Shown here: in pieces, positions 52,277 to 61,496 of the stretch
Layout of the letters: each line of letters opens with the position of its first letter
Position numbering within the stretch: position 1 is the stretch's first letter
Assembly: GCF_022810765.1 (NCBI RefSeq)
Contig: NZ_CP094494.1
Coordinates: 2,914,001 to 2,978,000 of the forward strand
Origin: Winogradskyella sp. MH6
GTDB lineage: Bacteria > Bacteroidota > Bacteroidia > Flavobacteriales > Flavobacteriaceae
DNA: 64,000 nucleotides
Direction of reading: 5' to 3'
The notes under the pieces: model-generated
Databases searched by the model: none
The model's input: only the letters and a program-made list of their open reading frames with translations
Told to the model about the DNA's origin: nothing
Program-made: the position numbers and the translations under genes

Positions 52277-53326
52277 ATGAAAATTAAAAATCTAATTCAA
52301 AACCAAAATTCAAAACTAATAGCAGCTATGGTTGTTATGGTATCATTTTTAGCAACATCGTGTAGTGATGATGATGATAACAACAATGGAGATAATCAAA
52401 CAATTAGCCTTTTTGCCTCAAACAATTCTAATGGTAATATTACAGTTTATGACGTTACGTCTAGCCAAGATATTATGACAAAAACTTTAATGACCACTTC
52501 AACAGCTGCAGATGGAATCTATTATAATAAGAGTACTGAGTCAGTTTTTCAAGCATCTAGATCAGGAAATAATCTTGAAGGATTCTTAAATGTAGATAAC
52601 CTAGTAAATGGTACTGCTATTAATGTTGGTGTAACTGGTACTAGTGATATGATGAGTCCAAGAGAAGTTGCAGTTAGTGGTAATTTATTTGTTGTAGCTG
52701 ATAATGCAGATGTAGATGGTGATACAAACACACCAGATGGTAGATTGTATGTTTATACTATGGCTAATGGAAGTTTTTCATTAAGAAATGTAATTACAAC
52801 AAACTTTAAACTTTGGGGAATTACTTTTAACGGAAATGATTTATATGCTGTTGTAGATGCAACCAATGAATTAGCTGTTTTTACAAATTTCTTATCAAAT
52901 ACTACAACAACTACATTAAATGCTTCTAAGCGTATTGCAATAGAAGGAATAATAAGAACTCATGGTATAACTTACGATGCTGGTTCGGATGTTTTAGTGA
53001 TGACAGATATTGCATTAGCGTCTAATGGACAAGATGATGGTGGTTTTCATGTAATAGAAAACTTTACTAATAAATTAAATGCTACCTCTAATGGAGGAAC
53101 ATTAGCGTTATCTAGCCAAACACGTGTTGCTGGTAGCTCTACATTATTAGGAAACCCAGTAGATGTAGCTTATGATGCCAATACTCAAACAGTTTATATC
53201 GCTGAAGCTGGTAATGGAGGAGGAAGAATTTTAGCCTTCAATAATATTGGCTCTGGTGGTAACTTAGTGCCATTTTACAATAGTGCTTTAGCATCGGCTT
53301 CGTCGGTGTATTTATCTAACAATTAA
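52277..53326 (+). CDS. Lipoprotein with a beta-propeller-like body
   Basis: A 349-residue lipoprotein. The signal is long (about residues 15-29, LIAAMVVMVSFLATSC) with lipobox ATSC followed by SDDDDNNNGDN. The body has at least six repeated strand patterns with aromatic and Gly-rich turns (NGNITVYDVTSSQD, GRLYVYTMANGSFSLRNVI, NDLYAVVDATNELAVFTNFL, NPVDVAYDANTQTVYIAEAGNGGGRILAFNN), suggesting an NHL/YVTN-type beta-propeller. No enzyme motif is seen. Single gene; terminator at 53364. It may be a surface or periplasmic binding protein. Confidence 0.75.
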   Translation: MKIKNLIQNQNSKLIAAMVVMVSFLATSCSDDDDNNNGDNQTISLFASNNSNGNITVYDVTSSQDIMTKTLMTTSTAADGIYYNKSTESVFQASRSGNNLEGFLNVDNLVNGTAINVGVTGTSDMMSPREVAVSGNLFVVADNADVDGDTNTPDGRLYVYTMANGSFSLRNVITTNFKLWGITFNGNDLYAVVDATNELAVFTNFLSNTTTTTLNASKRIAIEGIIRTHGITYDAGSDVLVMTDIALASNGQDDGGFHVIENFTNKLNATSNGGTLALSSQTRVAGSSTLLGNPVDVAYDANTQTVYIAEAGNGGGRILAFNNIGSGGNLVPFYNSALASASSVYLSNN

Positions 53327-53363
53327 TATTTTTTTGAGTTTTAAAATTGTTATGAGAAAGAAG

Positions 53364-53392
53364 AGGCTTCCTTTAGTTAGGAAGCCTTTTTT
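53364..53392. terminator. Rho-independent terminator
   Basis: A perfect 9-bp stem AGGCTTCCT/AGGAAGCCT (53364-53372 and 53379-53387) with a 6-base loop and a T run. It ends the beta-propeller lipoprotein gene; the minus-strand acyltransferase gene ends at 53391 and overlaps its T run. Confidence 0.88.
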
Positions 53393-54554
53393 ATTTCAAG
53401 TTACTTTTGTAATGCCTTATTTTATCACTTAGTTTTCTCAAATGCTGATAAACAAACGCATTGGTTTTTACATAGTAAAATGAGATGAAACAAACAGTTG
53501 TTAAAAATAAAGCAGCACCAATTATGGCTTGCCATGGCAACAAGGTTTTACCAATAAGTTGATGCAGTCCTATACCAGTAAAACTTCCATATATAATTAT
53601 AAAGTGGATAACATAAATAGATAACGTTTTTTGCCCAATTTTAAGTAATAACGGTTGTTTTATGTAATCTTCAGCTGCATAGAATATAGCAAACAGTAAT
53701 AGTACATTACCTAGTCTTATAAAAAGGTAGTTGTAGTTAGCTACACCTTTAAAAAGCTCAAAATCTGTTAAATAATAAAGCTTCATTAAAAGCCAACCCG
53801 ATTTAAATATTAAAGCGAGTCCAAAAACAACGAAACCCAAAATTATACTCAGCTTAAACTTTGGACGCTCTATATATCTGTAGAAAATAGTGGCTATAAA
53901 TGCACCAAAAGCAATATAGCCAAACCACGGAATGATATTAAAAACTGATCCATAATCTTTAGTTAACCAATTGGCAAATACTTTTGGGACATTGGGTAAA
54001 TCTAAATATCTATAAAGTGGCTCGGTAAGGAAAATAGCAAATCCTAAAAGGCACATTAAAATTGAAAACAAAAGTGTTTTTTTAAAGGTTAACTTATAAA
54101 TACCCACAACTAATATTAGGGATAACCCAATACACTGTAAAACATCAACAAGTAGGAAATATGGTGAATTAAAATCACCATAAAACCATTGGAAAATTGG
54201 AGCACGCAAAAGATATCCTATACCTATAAGCAACAAGCCTCTGTATAAACCTTTTTTCATTCTAAAGGCTACATCTCCGCTACGTTTAGCTTTAATCAAC
54301 AGATAAGAAAATATTAACCCTGAAATGGTAAAGAATGTTGGAGCAGTAATACCTCTAAAATATTTCCATATAGAAAATGCAGTATTATGATCGTCTCTGT
54401 AAGATACGTCTAAAAGTGTATCTATAAAATGACCTTGTAGCATCATTAAGATGGCAAAGGCTCTTACAGCATCAATAAAATAAAGACGTTTTTTGCTCAA
54501 TTTTTGGTTGGTTGAGTAACAAATATAGGATTTAGTAATTAATCCTTTTTTCAA
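53391..54554 (-). CDS. Heparan-alpha-glucosaminide N-acetyltransferase-like membrane protein (DUF1624 family)
   Basis: A 387-residue polytopic membrane protein with about ten transmembrane segments. The N-terminal catalytic-type motif RLYFIDAVRAFAILMMLQGHFIDTLL near residues 23-48 and the FFTISGLIFSYLL segment match the DUF1624/HGSNAT acyltransferase family, which moves acetyl or acyl groups across membranes to sugars. Other blocks: GYLLRAPIFQWFYGD, LQCIGLSLILV, and the C-terminal GQKTLSIYVIHFIIIYGS. It is a single gene, without a clear substrate. It could modify surface glycans or lipids. Confidence 0.8.
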   Translation of the reverse strand: MKKGLITKSYICYSTNQKLSKKRLYFIDAVRAFAILMMLQGHFIDTLLDVSYRDDHNTAFSIWKYFRGITAPTFFTISGLIFSYLLIKAKRSGDVAFRMKKGLYRGLLLIGIGYLLRAPIFQWFYGDFNSPYFLLVDVLQCIGLSLILVVGIYKLTFKKTLLFSILMCLLGFAIFLTEPLYRYLDLPNVPKVFANWLTKDYGSVFNIIPWFGYIAFGAFIATIFYRYIERPKFKLSIILGFVVFGLALIFKSGWLLMKLYYLTDFELFKGVANYNYLFIRLGNVLLLFAIFYAAEDYIKQPLLLKIGQKTLSIYVIHFIIIYGSFTGIGLHQLIGKTLLPWQAIIGAALFLTTVCFISFYYVKTNAFVYQHLRKLSDKIRHYKSNLK

Positions 54555-54584
54555 AAATTAAAGTTCTGAGATAATAGCATAAAA

Positions 54585-54604
54585 AAGAGGGCAGAAGCCC
54601 TCTT
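54585..54604 (-). terminator. Terminator after yebC
   Basis: A perfect 8-bp stem AAGAGGGC/GCCCTCTT (54585-54592 and 54597-54604) with an AGAA loop; on the minus strand it is followed by U's. It ends the yebC transcript (stop at 54626). Confidence 0.82.
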
Positions 54605-54625
54605 AAATATAATATGCATACAATG

Positions 54626-55372
54626 CTATTCTGCTGATTCTTCCATGGTGTGATATACATTCTGTACATCGTCGTCTTCTTCAAGTTTTTCTAGAAGTTT
54701 CTCTACATCTTCAGCTTGTTCGGCTGTTAATTTTTTAGTCACTTGCGGAATACGCTCAAAACCAGAGGAAATAATTTCAATTTTATTTTCTTCTAAATAG
54801 GATTGTATATTACCAAAACTTTCAAATGGTGCGTATATCATAACGCTTGTTACTTCATTTCCATCTTCATCCTCATCAGTATCTTCAAAAATTTCTTCAA
54901 CACCAAAATCTATAAGCTCTAATTCTAATTCTTCTAAGTCTAAATCATCACCTTTTATTTTAAAATTACAGGTATGATCAAACATAAAAACTACAGAACC
55001 TGATGTACCTAAACTTCCATCACATTTATTAAAATAGCTACGAACATTAGCAACGGTACGTGTATTGTTGTCGGTTGCAGTTTCTATTAGTACAGCTATG
55101 CCATGTTGTGCATAACCTTCAAAAAGTACTTCCTTATAGTCACCTTGGCTTTTGTCTGATGCACGTTTTATAGCACGCTCAATATTGTCTTTAGGCATGT
55201 TTACAGACTTAGCGTTCTGTATTACAGCTCTTAAACGAGAGTTACTGTCTGGATCTGGCCCACCTTCTTTTACTGCCATTACAATGTCTTTACCAATACG
55301 AGTAAAGGCCTTACTCATAGCAGACCATCGTTTCATTTTTCTTGCTTTTCTAAACTCAAAAGCTCTTCCCAT
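54626..55372 (-). CDS. yebC: YebC/PmpR family protein
   Basis: A 248-residue YebC-family protein: MGRAFEFRKARKMKRWSAMSKAFTRIGKDIVMAVKEGGPDPDSNSRLRAVIQNAKSVNMPKDNIERAIKRA is the conserved N-terminal domain, followed by VLFEGYAQHGIAVLIETATDNNTRTVANVRSYFNKCDGSLGTSGSVVFMF and an acidic C-terminus. Historically called a transcriptional regulator, recent work links YebC-type proteins to ribosome function on proline-rich stretches. Full length, start ATG 55372. Its gene is in a minus-strand run with the pterin dehydratase but 54 bp apart. Confidence 0.93.
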   Translation of the reverse strand: MGRAFEFRKARKMKRWSAMSKAFTRIGKDIVMAVKEGGPDPDSNSRLRAVIQNAKSVNMPKDNIERAIKRASDKSQGDYKEVLFEGYAQHGIAVLIETATDNNTRTVANVRSYFNKCDGSLGTSGSVVFMFDHTCNFKIKGDDLDLEELELELIDFGVEEIFEDTDEDEDGNEVTSVMIYAPFESFGNIQSYLEENKIEIISSGFERIPQVTKKLTAEQAEDVEKLLEKLEEDDDVQNVYHTMEESAE

Positions 55373-55426
55373 AGTGTTTAAAATTTATTCGCGTAAAAGT
55401 AATTAAATATGTTAATTATTTAAAGT

Positions 55427-55714
55427 CTATTCTTCAGCTTCTACAATGGCTTCAATAGCCTCTGCTAAATCGAAATCTTTTTGTGTAACTCCACCTGCAT
55501 CATGTGTAGATAGTGATATGTTTAAAACATTGTACACATTACTCCAATTGGGATGATGATTCAATGCTTCGCACTCAAAAGCAATTCTGCTCATGGCACT
55601 AAAGCAATCCTTAAAGTTGTCAAACTCAAGTTCTATATGTATAGCATTATCATAATATTCCCATTCTGGAAAGTGAAGCAATTTCTTTTCAATAGTAGAT
55701 TCGTCTAGTTTCAT
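55427..55714 (-). CDS. phhB: 4a-hydroxytetrahydrobiopterin dehydratase (pterin-4a-carbinolamine dehydratase)
   Basis: A 95-residue protein with the complete family signature: ALNHHPNWSNVYNVLNISLSTHDAGGVTQKDFDLAEAIEAI, including the catalytic HHP motif and TH. The N-terminus (FPEWEYYDNAIHIELEFDNFKDCFSAMSRIAFECE) is also typical. It regenerates quinonoid dihydrobiopterin from the 4a-carbinolamine made by pterin-dependent hydroxylases such as phenylalanine hydroxylase; no such hydroxylase is in the window. Single gene, start ATG 55714. Confidence 0.93.
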   Translation of the reverse strand: MKLDESTIEKKLLHFPEWEYYDNAIHIELEFDNFKDCFSAMSRIAFECEALNHHPNWSNVYNVLNISLSTHDAGGVTQKDFDLAEAIEAIVEAEE

Positions 55715-55855
55715 GTGTTAATATTTATTTTTTTCAAAGGTCACATGGAACACCCAATTAACATTCTTCTGTGTGTCTATAAATTAGTCATGGGTGTTTC
55801 ATAAATTGAATTATTAATTACTCGAAATTAATAAAATACAATGTGGTTGTCAAGC

Positions 55856-56698
55856 TTATTTTGTAAGTTCTTCTAAAACCTTATCACTTGTAATTTGAAG
55901 ATGCTTAGGTAGTTTGTTAAACTTTGGTAATACAGCGAGATAACGATCGTCATTAGTTGTGTAAACGTGTTTTAATAAGAACTTTTTAGGACTAATTGCT
56001 TCTAAAATTTGCTTTACAAATTCATCATGATGTACCAAATCTGTACTCCCTAAATGAAATATTCCATATTTCTCACGGTTGATGATATAATGAATTTGTT
56101 GTGTTACTTTTTTGTCTAGTGTAACATTCATTATTAAGTTAGGAAAGATTTCGACCGATTCATTTTCAGAAATAAATAGTTTCATTTCTTGTATTCTCGG
56201 ACATTGCTGCCCAAAAACCATAGGTAATCTTAACACAGCTACTTGCTTTTTGGGTAAGCGAAGTAGCATGTTTTCAATTTTTATCTTAAAATGTCCGTAA
56301 ATACTGTGACTTAGCGTTTTATCTAGTTCGTAACTTGGATATTTACTGTAGGCATCAAAAACATTGGCTGAAGAAAGGAAGATTATTTTTGTACCATACT
56401 CCAATGCATATTCAGCTATGTGTTGGTGAGCAATGGTCTGAGCATTAAAATCTCCTCTCAAGGCTGAAATTATAATAGTAGGCTTTGTAGCTTCTAAAAT
56501 TTCATAAACATCATCCTCTTCAACATTATAATGAAAAAATTGCTTATTACTCTCAAATACGTTTTTTGGAGTTCTATAAGTTCCAAAAGTCTTAAAATAA
56601 GGGCCCAATTCTTTATAGATCGTGTTACCAAGGTAACCGCTAGCACCAAGAATTAGGATTCTGTGTTTGCTTAAATTCTTCTTCATCAACTCCTTCAA
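55856..56698 (-). CDS. RmlD-like NAD(P)-dependent sugar-nucleotide reductase/epimerase family protein
   Basis: A 280-residue short-chain dehydrogenase-fold protein. Nucleotide-binding motif HRILILGASGYLGNTIYKEL is at about residues 12-30; IIFLSSANVFDAYSKYPSYELDKTLSHSIYGHFKIKIENML contains the SxN..YxxxK arrangement of RmlD-like enzymes, and LRLPMVFGQQCPR is the substrate-loop type. Catalytic Tyr/Lys are in SIYGHFKIK. Start ATG 56698 or ATG 56686. It follows gcvT by 15 bp and seems co-transcribed, although the functions are not related. Substrate unknown; dTDP-4-dehydrorhamnose reductase is one option but the protein is short. Confidence 0.78.
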   Translation of the reverse strand: MKELMKKNLSKHRILILGASGYLGNTIYKELGPYFKTFGTYRTPKNVFESNKQFFHYNVEEDDVYEILEATKPTIIISALRGDFNAQTIAHQHIAEYALEYGTKIIFLSSANVFDAYSKYPSYELDKTLSHSIYGHFKIKIENMLLRLPKKQVAVLRLPMVFGQQCPRIQEMKLFISENESVEIFPNLIMNVTLDKKVTQQIHYIINREKYGIFHLGSTDLVHHDEFVKQILEAISPKKFLLKHVYTTNDDRYLAVLPKFNKLPKHLQITSDKVLEELTK

Positions 56699-56713
56699 CC
56701 TATTTAAAACTCA

Positions 56714-57796
56714 CTATCCTTTATAAAATGGAAGCTTTACTACAGTAGCTGGAATAGCCTTTTTACGTACTTGAATATTTATTTTGCTATCAACTGTAGA
56801 GAAAACTTTAGGTACATATCCTAGTCCTATACCAATGCCTAAACTTGGGCTCATAGTACCAGATGTTACATTACCAATGATATTACCGTTGTTGTCTACA
56901 ATATCGTAACCTTGACGAGGAATACCTCTTTCATCTAATTTAAAAGCCACCAATTTACGCTCTGGTGTACGTTCTTTTTCAGCTTGTAAAGCTTCGCTAT
57001 TTGTAAATTCCTTGTTGAATTTGCACACCCAACTTAAACCTGCTTCAATAGGTGATGTGGTATCGTCGATATCATTTCCATACAAGCAATAACCCATTTC
57101 TAGACGAAGCGTATCTCTTGCAGCTAGTCCAATTGGTTTTATACCAAAGTCAGCACCAGCTTCTAATACTTTATCCCAAATTTGTTTTACTTCAGAGTTT
57201 TTACAATAAATCTCAAAGCCACCACTACCTGTATAGCCAGTAGCGGAGATGATAACATGCTCTATACCTGCAAAATCACCAACTACAAAATTGTAGAACT
57301 TAATCGCAGATAGATCATGACTAGATAATGATTGCATTGCTTCCACAGCTTTTGGGCCTTGTATTGCTAAAAGGGAATAATCTTCACTTAAATCTCGCAT
57401 ATCTGCACCAACATCATTTTTTGATGTTATCCAGTTCCAGTCTTTTTCAATATTGCTGGCATTAACAACAAGCAGATAGGTCTCGTCTTTAACTTTATAA
57501 ATAATGAGATCATCTACAATTCCTCCATCATCATTTGGTAAACAACTGTATTGTGCTTTTCCTATTTCTAATTTTGACGCGTCATTACTCGATACCTTTT
57601 GTATAAGGTCTAATGCATTAGGTCCTTCAATTAAAAACTCTCCCATGTGCGATACATCAAAAACACCAACAGCTTGTCTTACGGTTTCGTGTTCTATATT
57701 TACACCTTCGTATTGTACAGGCATGTTGTATCCGGCAAACGGTACCATCTTAGCACCTAAGGCTATATGTGTTTCTGATAAAGCAGTATTTTTCAT
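56714..57796 (-). CDS. gcvT: Aminomethyltransferase (glycine cleavage system T protein)
   Basis: A 360-residue T protein that passes the aminomethyl group from the H protein to tetrahydrofolate. Motifs: [123 protein letters not shown] and GYVPKVFS. Start ATG 57796 (with a second ATG at 57799). It is the first gene of a two-gene run with the RmlD-like gene. The other gcv genes are elsewhere. Confidence 0.96.
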   Translation of the reverse strand: MKNTALSETHIALGAKMVPFAGYNMPVQYEGVNIEHETVRQAVGVFDVSHMGEFLIEGPNALDLIQKVSSNDASKLEIGKAQYSCLPNDDGGIVDDLIIYKVKDETYLLVVNASNIEKDWNWITSKNDVGADMRDLSEDYSLLAIQGPKAVEAMQSLSSHDLSAIKFYNFVVGDFAGIEHVIISATGYTGSGGFEIYCKNSEVKQIWDKVLEAGADFGIKPIGLAARDTLRLEMGYCLYGNDIDDTTSPIEAGLSWVCKFNKEFTNSEALQAEKERTPERKLVAFKLDERGIPRQGYDIVDNNGNIIGNVTSGTMSPSLGIGIGLGYVPKVFSTVDSKINIQVRKKAIPATVVKLPFYKG

Positions 57797-57891
57797 CAAT
57801 AATATGTTTTATTTCCTAAATAGGAATTATAGTTAGTTATTTTTAAAGTTGCGCTAAATTAAAGAATTTTTATGGCTTATTACCATAAAAA

Positions 57892-57915
57892 AAGCCACCT
57901 AAATTATGGTGGCTT
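57892..57915 (-). terminator. Terminator after the beta-barrel gene
   Basis: A perfect 8-bp stem AAGCCACC/GGTGGCTT (57892-57899 and 57908-57915), 8-base loop; on the minus strand it is followed by a U run, ending the gene that stops at 57935. Confidence 0.85.
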
Positions 57916-57934
57916 CTATATGAATTTTTCAATT

Positions 57935-58417
57935 TTAGAATTGGTATCTAATACCTAGAGCTAAGTCAATACCAACATCATCCCTAAAATCACCAAAACC
58001 AAGTTCTGGTCTAATATCTAAGGAAAGTTGTAATGGAATATCAAAGTTGTACTCAATACCTACATCTCCAGCAACGAAAAGAAATGTATCATCAAAGTCT
58101 TCTCCACCAGGTACGTCTACACTATAAGATCCAACTCCGCCACCAGCACCTGCATACCAATTAAAACTACCGTCTAGGTGCCAAACCCATTGGTACAAAC
58201 CAGTAAGTTTAAACCCATCATAGTTATTTCCACTTCTTATACCTAAATCTAGTTCAAGTCTATTGTTTCCTCCAAGTGCTCTTTGGTATGAAATTTCTGC
58301 TCCAAATCCATCATCGTCACCAAGTCTAAGACCAATAGCATTGTCTGCAATTTCTTGTGCACTGGCAGCAAAAGTGAAGGTTGCAAAAACGGCAAATAAC
58401 AAAATTAATTTTTTCAT
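57935..58417 (-). CDS. Small outer-membrane beta-barrel protein
   Basis: A 160-residue protein with signal peptide MKKLILLFAVFATFTFAASAQ and eight-strand barrel pattern: IGLRLGDDDGFGAEISYQRALGGNNRLELDLGIRSG, NYDGFKLTGLYQWVWHLDGSFNWYAGAGGGVGSY, FLFVAGDVGIEYNFDIPLQLSLDIRPELGFG and the terminal VGIDLALGIRYQF ending in Phe, a classic outer-membrane insertion signal. Single gene with terminator at 57892. A TATTTTTG (-7 consensus) occurs at 58482-58489 on the minus strand. Function unknown. Confidence 0.85.
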   Translation of the reverse strand: MKKLILLFAVFATFTFAASAQEIADNAIGLRLGDDDGFGAEISYQRALGGNNRLELDLGIRSGNNYDGFKLTGLYQWVWHLDGSFNWYAGAGGGVGSYSVDVPGGEDFDDTFLFVAGDVGIEYNFDIPLQLSLDIRPELGFGDFRDDVGIDLALGIRYQF

Positions 58418-58562
58418 AAAGTTTTTAAGTTTTAGTGTTTATATTTCCAACTATAAGTTGTGTTTTGTATGATTATAACGACAAAAATATGTTAAAATTG
58501 AGTGTTAACCATAAGTTTTAAGACAACATTATAATTTGTAGTTCATTACTAAATTACTAAAA

Positions 58563-61496
58563 ATGAAGGATATTTTACATCAAAATTTACTTTCAATAAG
58601 TACAAAACTAGAGGGAGAATTGTATTTTGATGATTTAATGCTGAAGCTTTATGCAACTGACGCTTCTGTATATAGAATGTTACCAACAGCTGTTGCTTTC
58701 CCAAAGACGATTAAGGATATTAAACTACTGATAGATTTTGCTAAAGAAAATAATACGTCTTTAATTCCTAGAACAGCAGGAACTTCTTTGTCAGGACAAG
58801 TAGTAGGAAAAGGAATTGTAGTCGATGTATCCAAATACTTCACCAAAATTATTAAGCTTAATGAGGCCGAAAGAACAATTACTGTTCAGCCTGGTGTGGT
58901 TAGAGATCAGTTAAATAATTATCTGGAGCCATACGGATTGTTTTTTGGACCAAACACGTCAACATCAAACCGTTGTATGATTGGTGGAATGGTAGGTAAC
59001 AATTCTTCTGGCACCACTTCAATTCAGTATGGTGTAACGCGAGATAAAGTAATGAGTTTAAAGACACTTCTAAGCGATGGAAGTGAAGCTGAATTTAAGA
59101 GTATATCTAAAGAAGAATTTCAACAAAAAGCAAAACAGCAAACGCTTGAAGGTGATATATACAGAACTATTTATGAAGAATTAAAGACTGAAGCGGTACA
59201 GAAACAAATCAAAGAAAACTTCCCAAAAAAAGACATTCATAGACGAAACACAGGTTACGCAATTGATGAATTAATTACATCTGAAGTTTTTACCAATTCA
59301 GATGAAAAATTCAACATGTGTAAGTTGTTATCAGGAAGCGAAGGAACGCTTGCTTTTACAACAGAAATAACGCTTCAGTTAGATAAGTTGCCACCTAAAT
59401 ATAGTGCAATGGTAGCTTTTCATTTTGAAAGTATTGCCAATTGCATGAAGGCTGTAAAACCTTTAATGCAACATAATTTGCATACTTGTGAGATGATGGA
59501 TGATACCATATTAAATCTTACAAAGCATAATAAAACACAACAAGAAAATAGAGCATTTATAGAAGGACATCCTGTTGCTATTTTAATGTGTGAGCTAAAA
59601 GCTGAATCAGAAGAACAGTTAGCAGAAGATGTTGCGGCAATCCTTAAAACTTCAGAAAAACTAGGACTAAGTTATGCAGCGCCAATTCTTAAAGGGGACA
59701 ATATAACCAAAGCATTAGAACTTCGAAAAGCTGGTTTAGGGCTTTTGGGCAATATGATTGGTGATAAAAAAGCAGTGGCTTGTATTGAAGATACTGCTGT
59801 GGCTTTAGAAGATTTAGATAATTATATTGAAGAGTTTACAGCACTTATGCATTCGTACAGCCAAAACGCAGTGTATTATGCACATGCTGGTGCTGGCGAG
59901 TTGCATCTAAGACCAATTTTAGATTTAAAACAATCTGAAGACGTTAAATTATTTAGGGCCATAACTACAGATGTATCCAAGCTTGTAAAGAAATATCAAG
60001 GTTCAATGTCTGGTGAACATGGTGATGGTATTGTGCGTGCAGAATTTATCCCTTTAATGATTGGTGAAGCAAACTATCAATTATTAAAACGTATCAAATC
60101 TGCTTTTGATTCTAATAACATTTTTAATCCAGGAAAAATTGTAGATGCATTTCTGATGGATGAAAATCTGAGGTATAAAACAGACAGAGTAGAGCCAGAA
60201 ATAGAAACGTTTTTAGATTTTTCACAAGCTCAAGGTATTCTTAGAGAAGCAGAAAAATGTAATGGCTCTGGTGATTGCAGAAAACTACCAGAGTTTGGAG
60301 GTGTAATGTGTCCGAGTTACAGAGCAACCAGAAATGAAAAGGATACCACAAGAGCACGTGCTAATGCTTTAAGAGAATATTTGACAAATTCAGATAAGCC
60401 GAATAAATTCAATCATCAAGAACTAAAGGAAGTTTTTAGTTTGTGTCTAAGTTGTAAAGCCTGTGCCAGCGAATGTCCTAGTAGTGTTGATGTGGCGAGT
60501 TTAAAAGCAGAATTTTTATACCAATATCAAAAAGTAAATGGTGTAACGTTTAAAGATAAATTTTTTGCGAACGCTACAAAATATAATAAAATGGCATCTC
60601 GTGCACCTGGATTTTACAATGCGCTTTTTAAAACCAAATTTGTAAAAGGATTTATGAATATTGCTTTGGGTATTCATCCTAAGCGAAGTCTTCCAGAAAT
60701 TTCAAAATCTTTTTCTAGTACTCACTTTTATGAAGATAAACTGGTTGATAAAAACACTCATAAAAAACCGATAAAAAAAGTCTATTTATTTGTAGATGAA
60801 TTTATAAATTATCTGGAGTCTAGCATTGCTAAAGAAGCTAAACTTTTACTTGAAAAATTAAATTACAGAGTAATAATTATCAGTGAATTAGAAAGTGGAA
60901 GAAGTTTTTTGTCTAAAGGCTTTTTAGAAGAAGCTAAAGCTATTGCAAATAAAAATGTTTCTTATTTTAAAGGTGTAGTAAATGATGACTTTTATTTAGT
61001 AGGAATAGAACCTTCAGCCATACTAACATTTAAAGATGAATATGTAAAATTAGCTGATGATAAAAAAACAGCCAAATCTATTGCAGATCGTACTTTTTTG
61101 ATAGAAGAATTTATTCAAAAAGAGATTGAACTAGGCAATATAACATCAGATCAGTTTTCAGTAGAATCGAGAACTATAAAGTTCCATGGACATTGTTATC
61201 AAAAGGCTTTATCTAATCAAAAAGCGAGTTTTGATGTGCTCAATCTTCCCAAAAACTATAAAGTCACTATAATTCCAAGTGGTTGTTGTGGTATGGCAGG
61301 TAGTTTTGGTTACGAAAAAGAACATTATGAAGTTTCTATGCAAATTGGTGAACAAACCTTGTTTCCGGCAATACGAAAAGCTTCAGAAGATGTTATAATA
61401 GCTGCCAACGGTACAAGTTGCAGACATCAAATAAAAGATGGAACAGGAAGATTAGCAAAACACCCAGTTACAATTCTACGAGAAGCTCTACTTTGA
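58563..61496 (+). CDS. FAD-binding and (Fe-S)-binding oxidoreductase (glycolate oxidase/D-lactate dehydrogenase type)
   Basis: A 977-residue multi-domain oxidoreductase in one chain. Order: FAD_binding_4 domain (about 35-270, AGTSLSGQVVGKGIVVDVSKY, PGVVRDQLNNYL and GNNSSGTTSIQYGVTRDKV), FAD-oxidase C-terminal domain (about 290-540, YYAHAGAGELHLRPILDL, GSMSGEHGDGIVRAEF), a pair of 4Fe-4S cluster regions (CNGSGDCRKL near 562 and CLSCKACASECP near 632) and a CCG-type cysteine domain (HGHCYQKALS, IPSGCCGMAGSFGYE near 890-920). Such fusions oxidise D-lactate, glycolate or 2-hydroxyglutarate and feed electrons to the quinone pool. The exact substrate is not clear from the sequence. 3' end overlaps the convergent LpxH-like gene by 9 bp. 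Confidence 0.9.
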   Translation: MKDILHQNLLSISTKLEGELYFDDLMLKLYATDASVYRMLPTAVAFPKTIKDIKLLIDFAKENNTSLIPRTAGTSLSGQVVGKGIVVDVSKYFTKIIKLNEAERTITVQPGVVRDQLNNYLEPYGLFFGPNTSTSNRCMIGGMVGNNSSGTTSIQYGVTRDKVMSLKTLLSDGSEAEFKSISKEEFQQKAKQQTLEGDIYRTIYEELKTEAVQKQIKENFPKKDIHRRNTGYAIDELITSEVFTNSDEKFNMCKLLSGSEGTLAFTTEITLQLDKLPPKYSAMVAFHFESIANCMKAVKPLMQHNLHTCEMMDDTILNLTKHNKTQQENRAFIEGHPVAILMCELKAESEEQLAEDVAAILKTSEKLGLSYAAPILKGDNITKALELRKAGLGLLGNMIGDKKAVACIEDTAVALEDLDNYIEEFTALMHSYSQNAVYYAHAGAGELHLRPILDLKQSEDVKLFRAITTDVSKLVKKYQGSMSGEHGDGIVRAEFIPLMIGEANYQLLKRIKSAFDSNNIFNPGKIVDAFLMDENLRYKTDRVEPEIETFLDFSQAQGILREAEKCNGSGDCRKLPEFGGVMCPSYRATRNEKDTTRARANALREYLTNSDKPNKFNHQELKEVFSLCLSCKACASECPSSVDVASLKAEFLYQYQKVNGVTFKDKFFANATKYNKMASRAPGFYNALFKTKFVKGFMNIALGIHPKRSLPEISKSFSSTHFYEDKLVDKNTHKKPIKKVYLFVDEFINYLESSIAKEAKLLLEKLNYRVIIISELESGRSFLSKGFLEEAKAIANKNVSYFKGVVNDDFYLVGIEPSAILTFKDEYVKLADDKKTAKSIADRTFLIEEFIQKEIELGNITSDQFSVESRTIKFHGHCYQKALSNQKASFDVLNLPKNYKVTIIPSGCCGMAGSFGYEKEHYEVSMQIGEQTLFPAIRKASEDVIIAANGTSCRHQIKDGTGRLAKHPVTILREALL

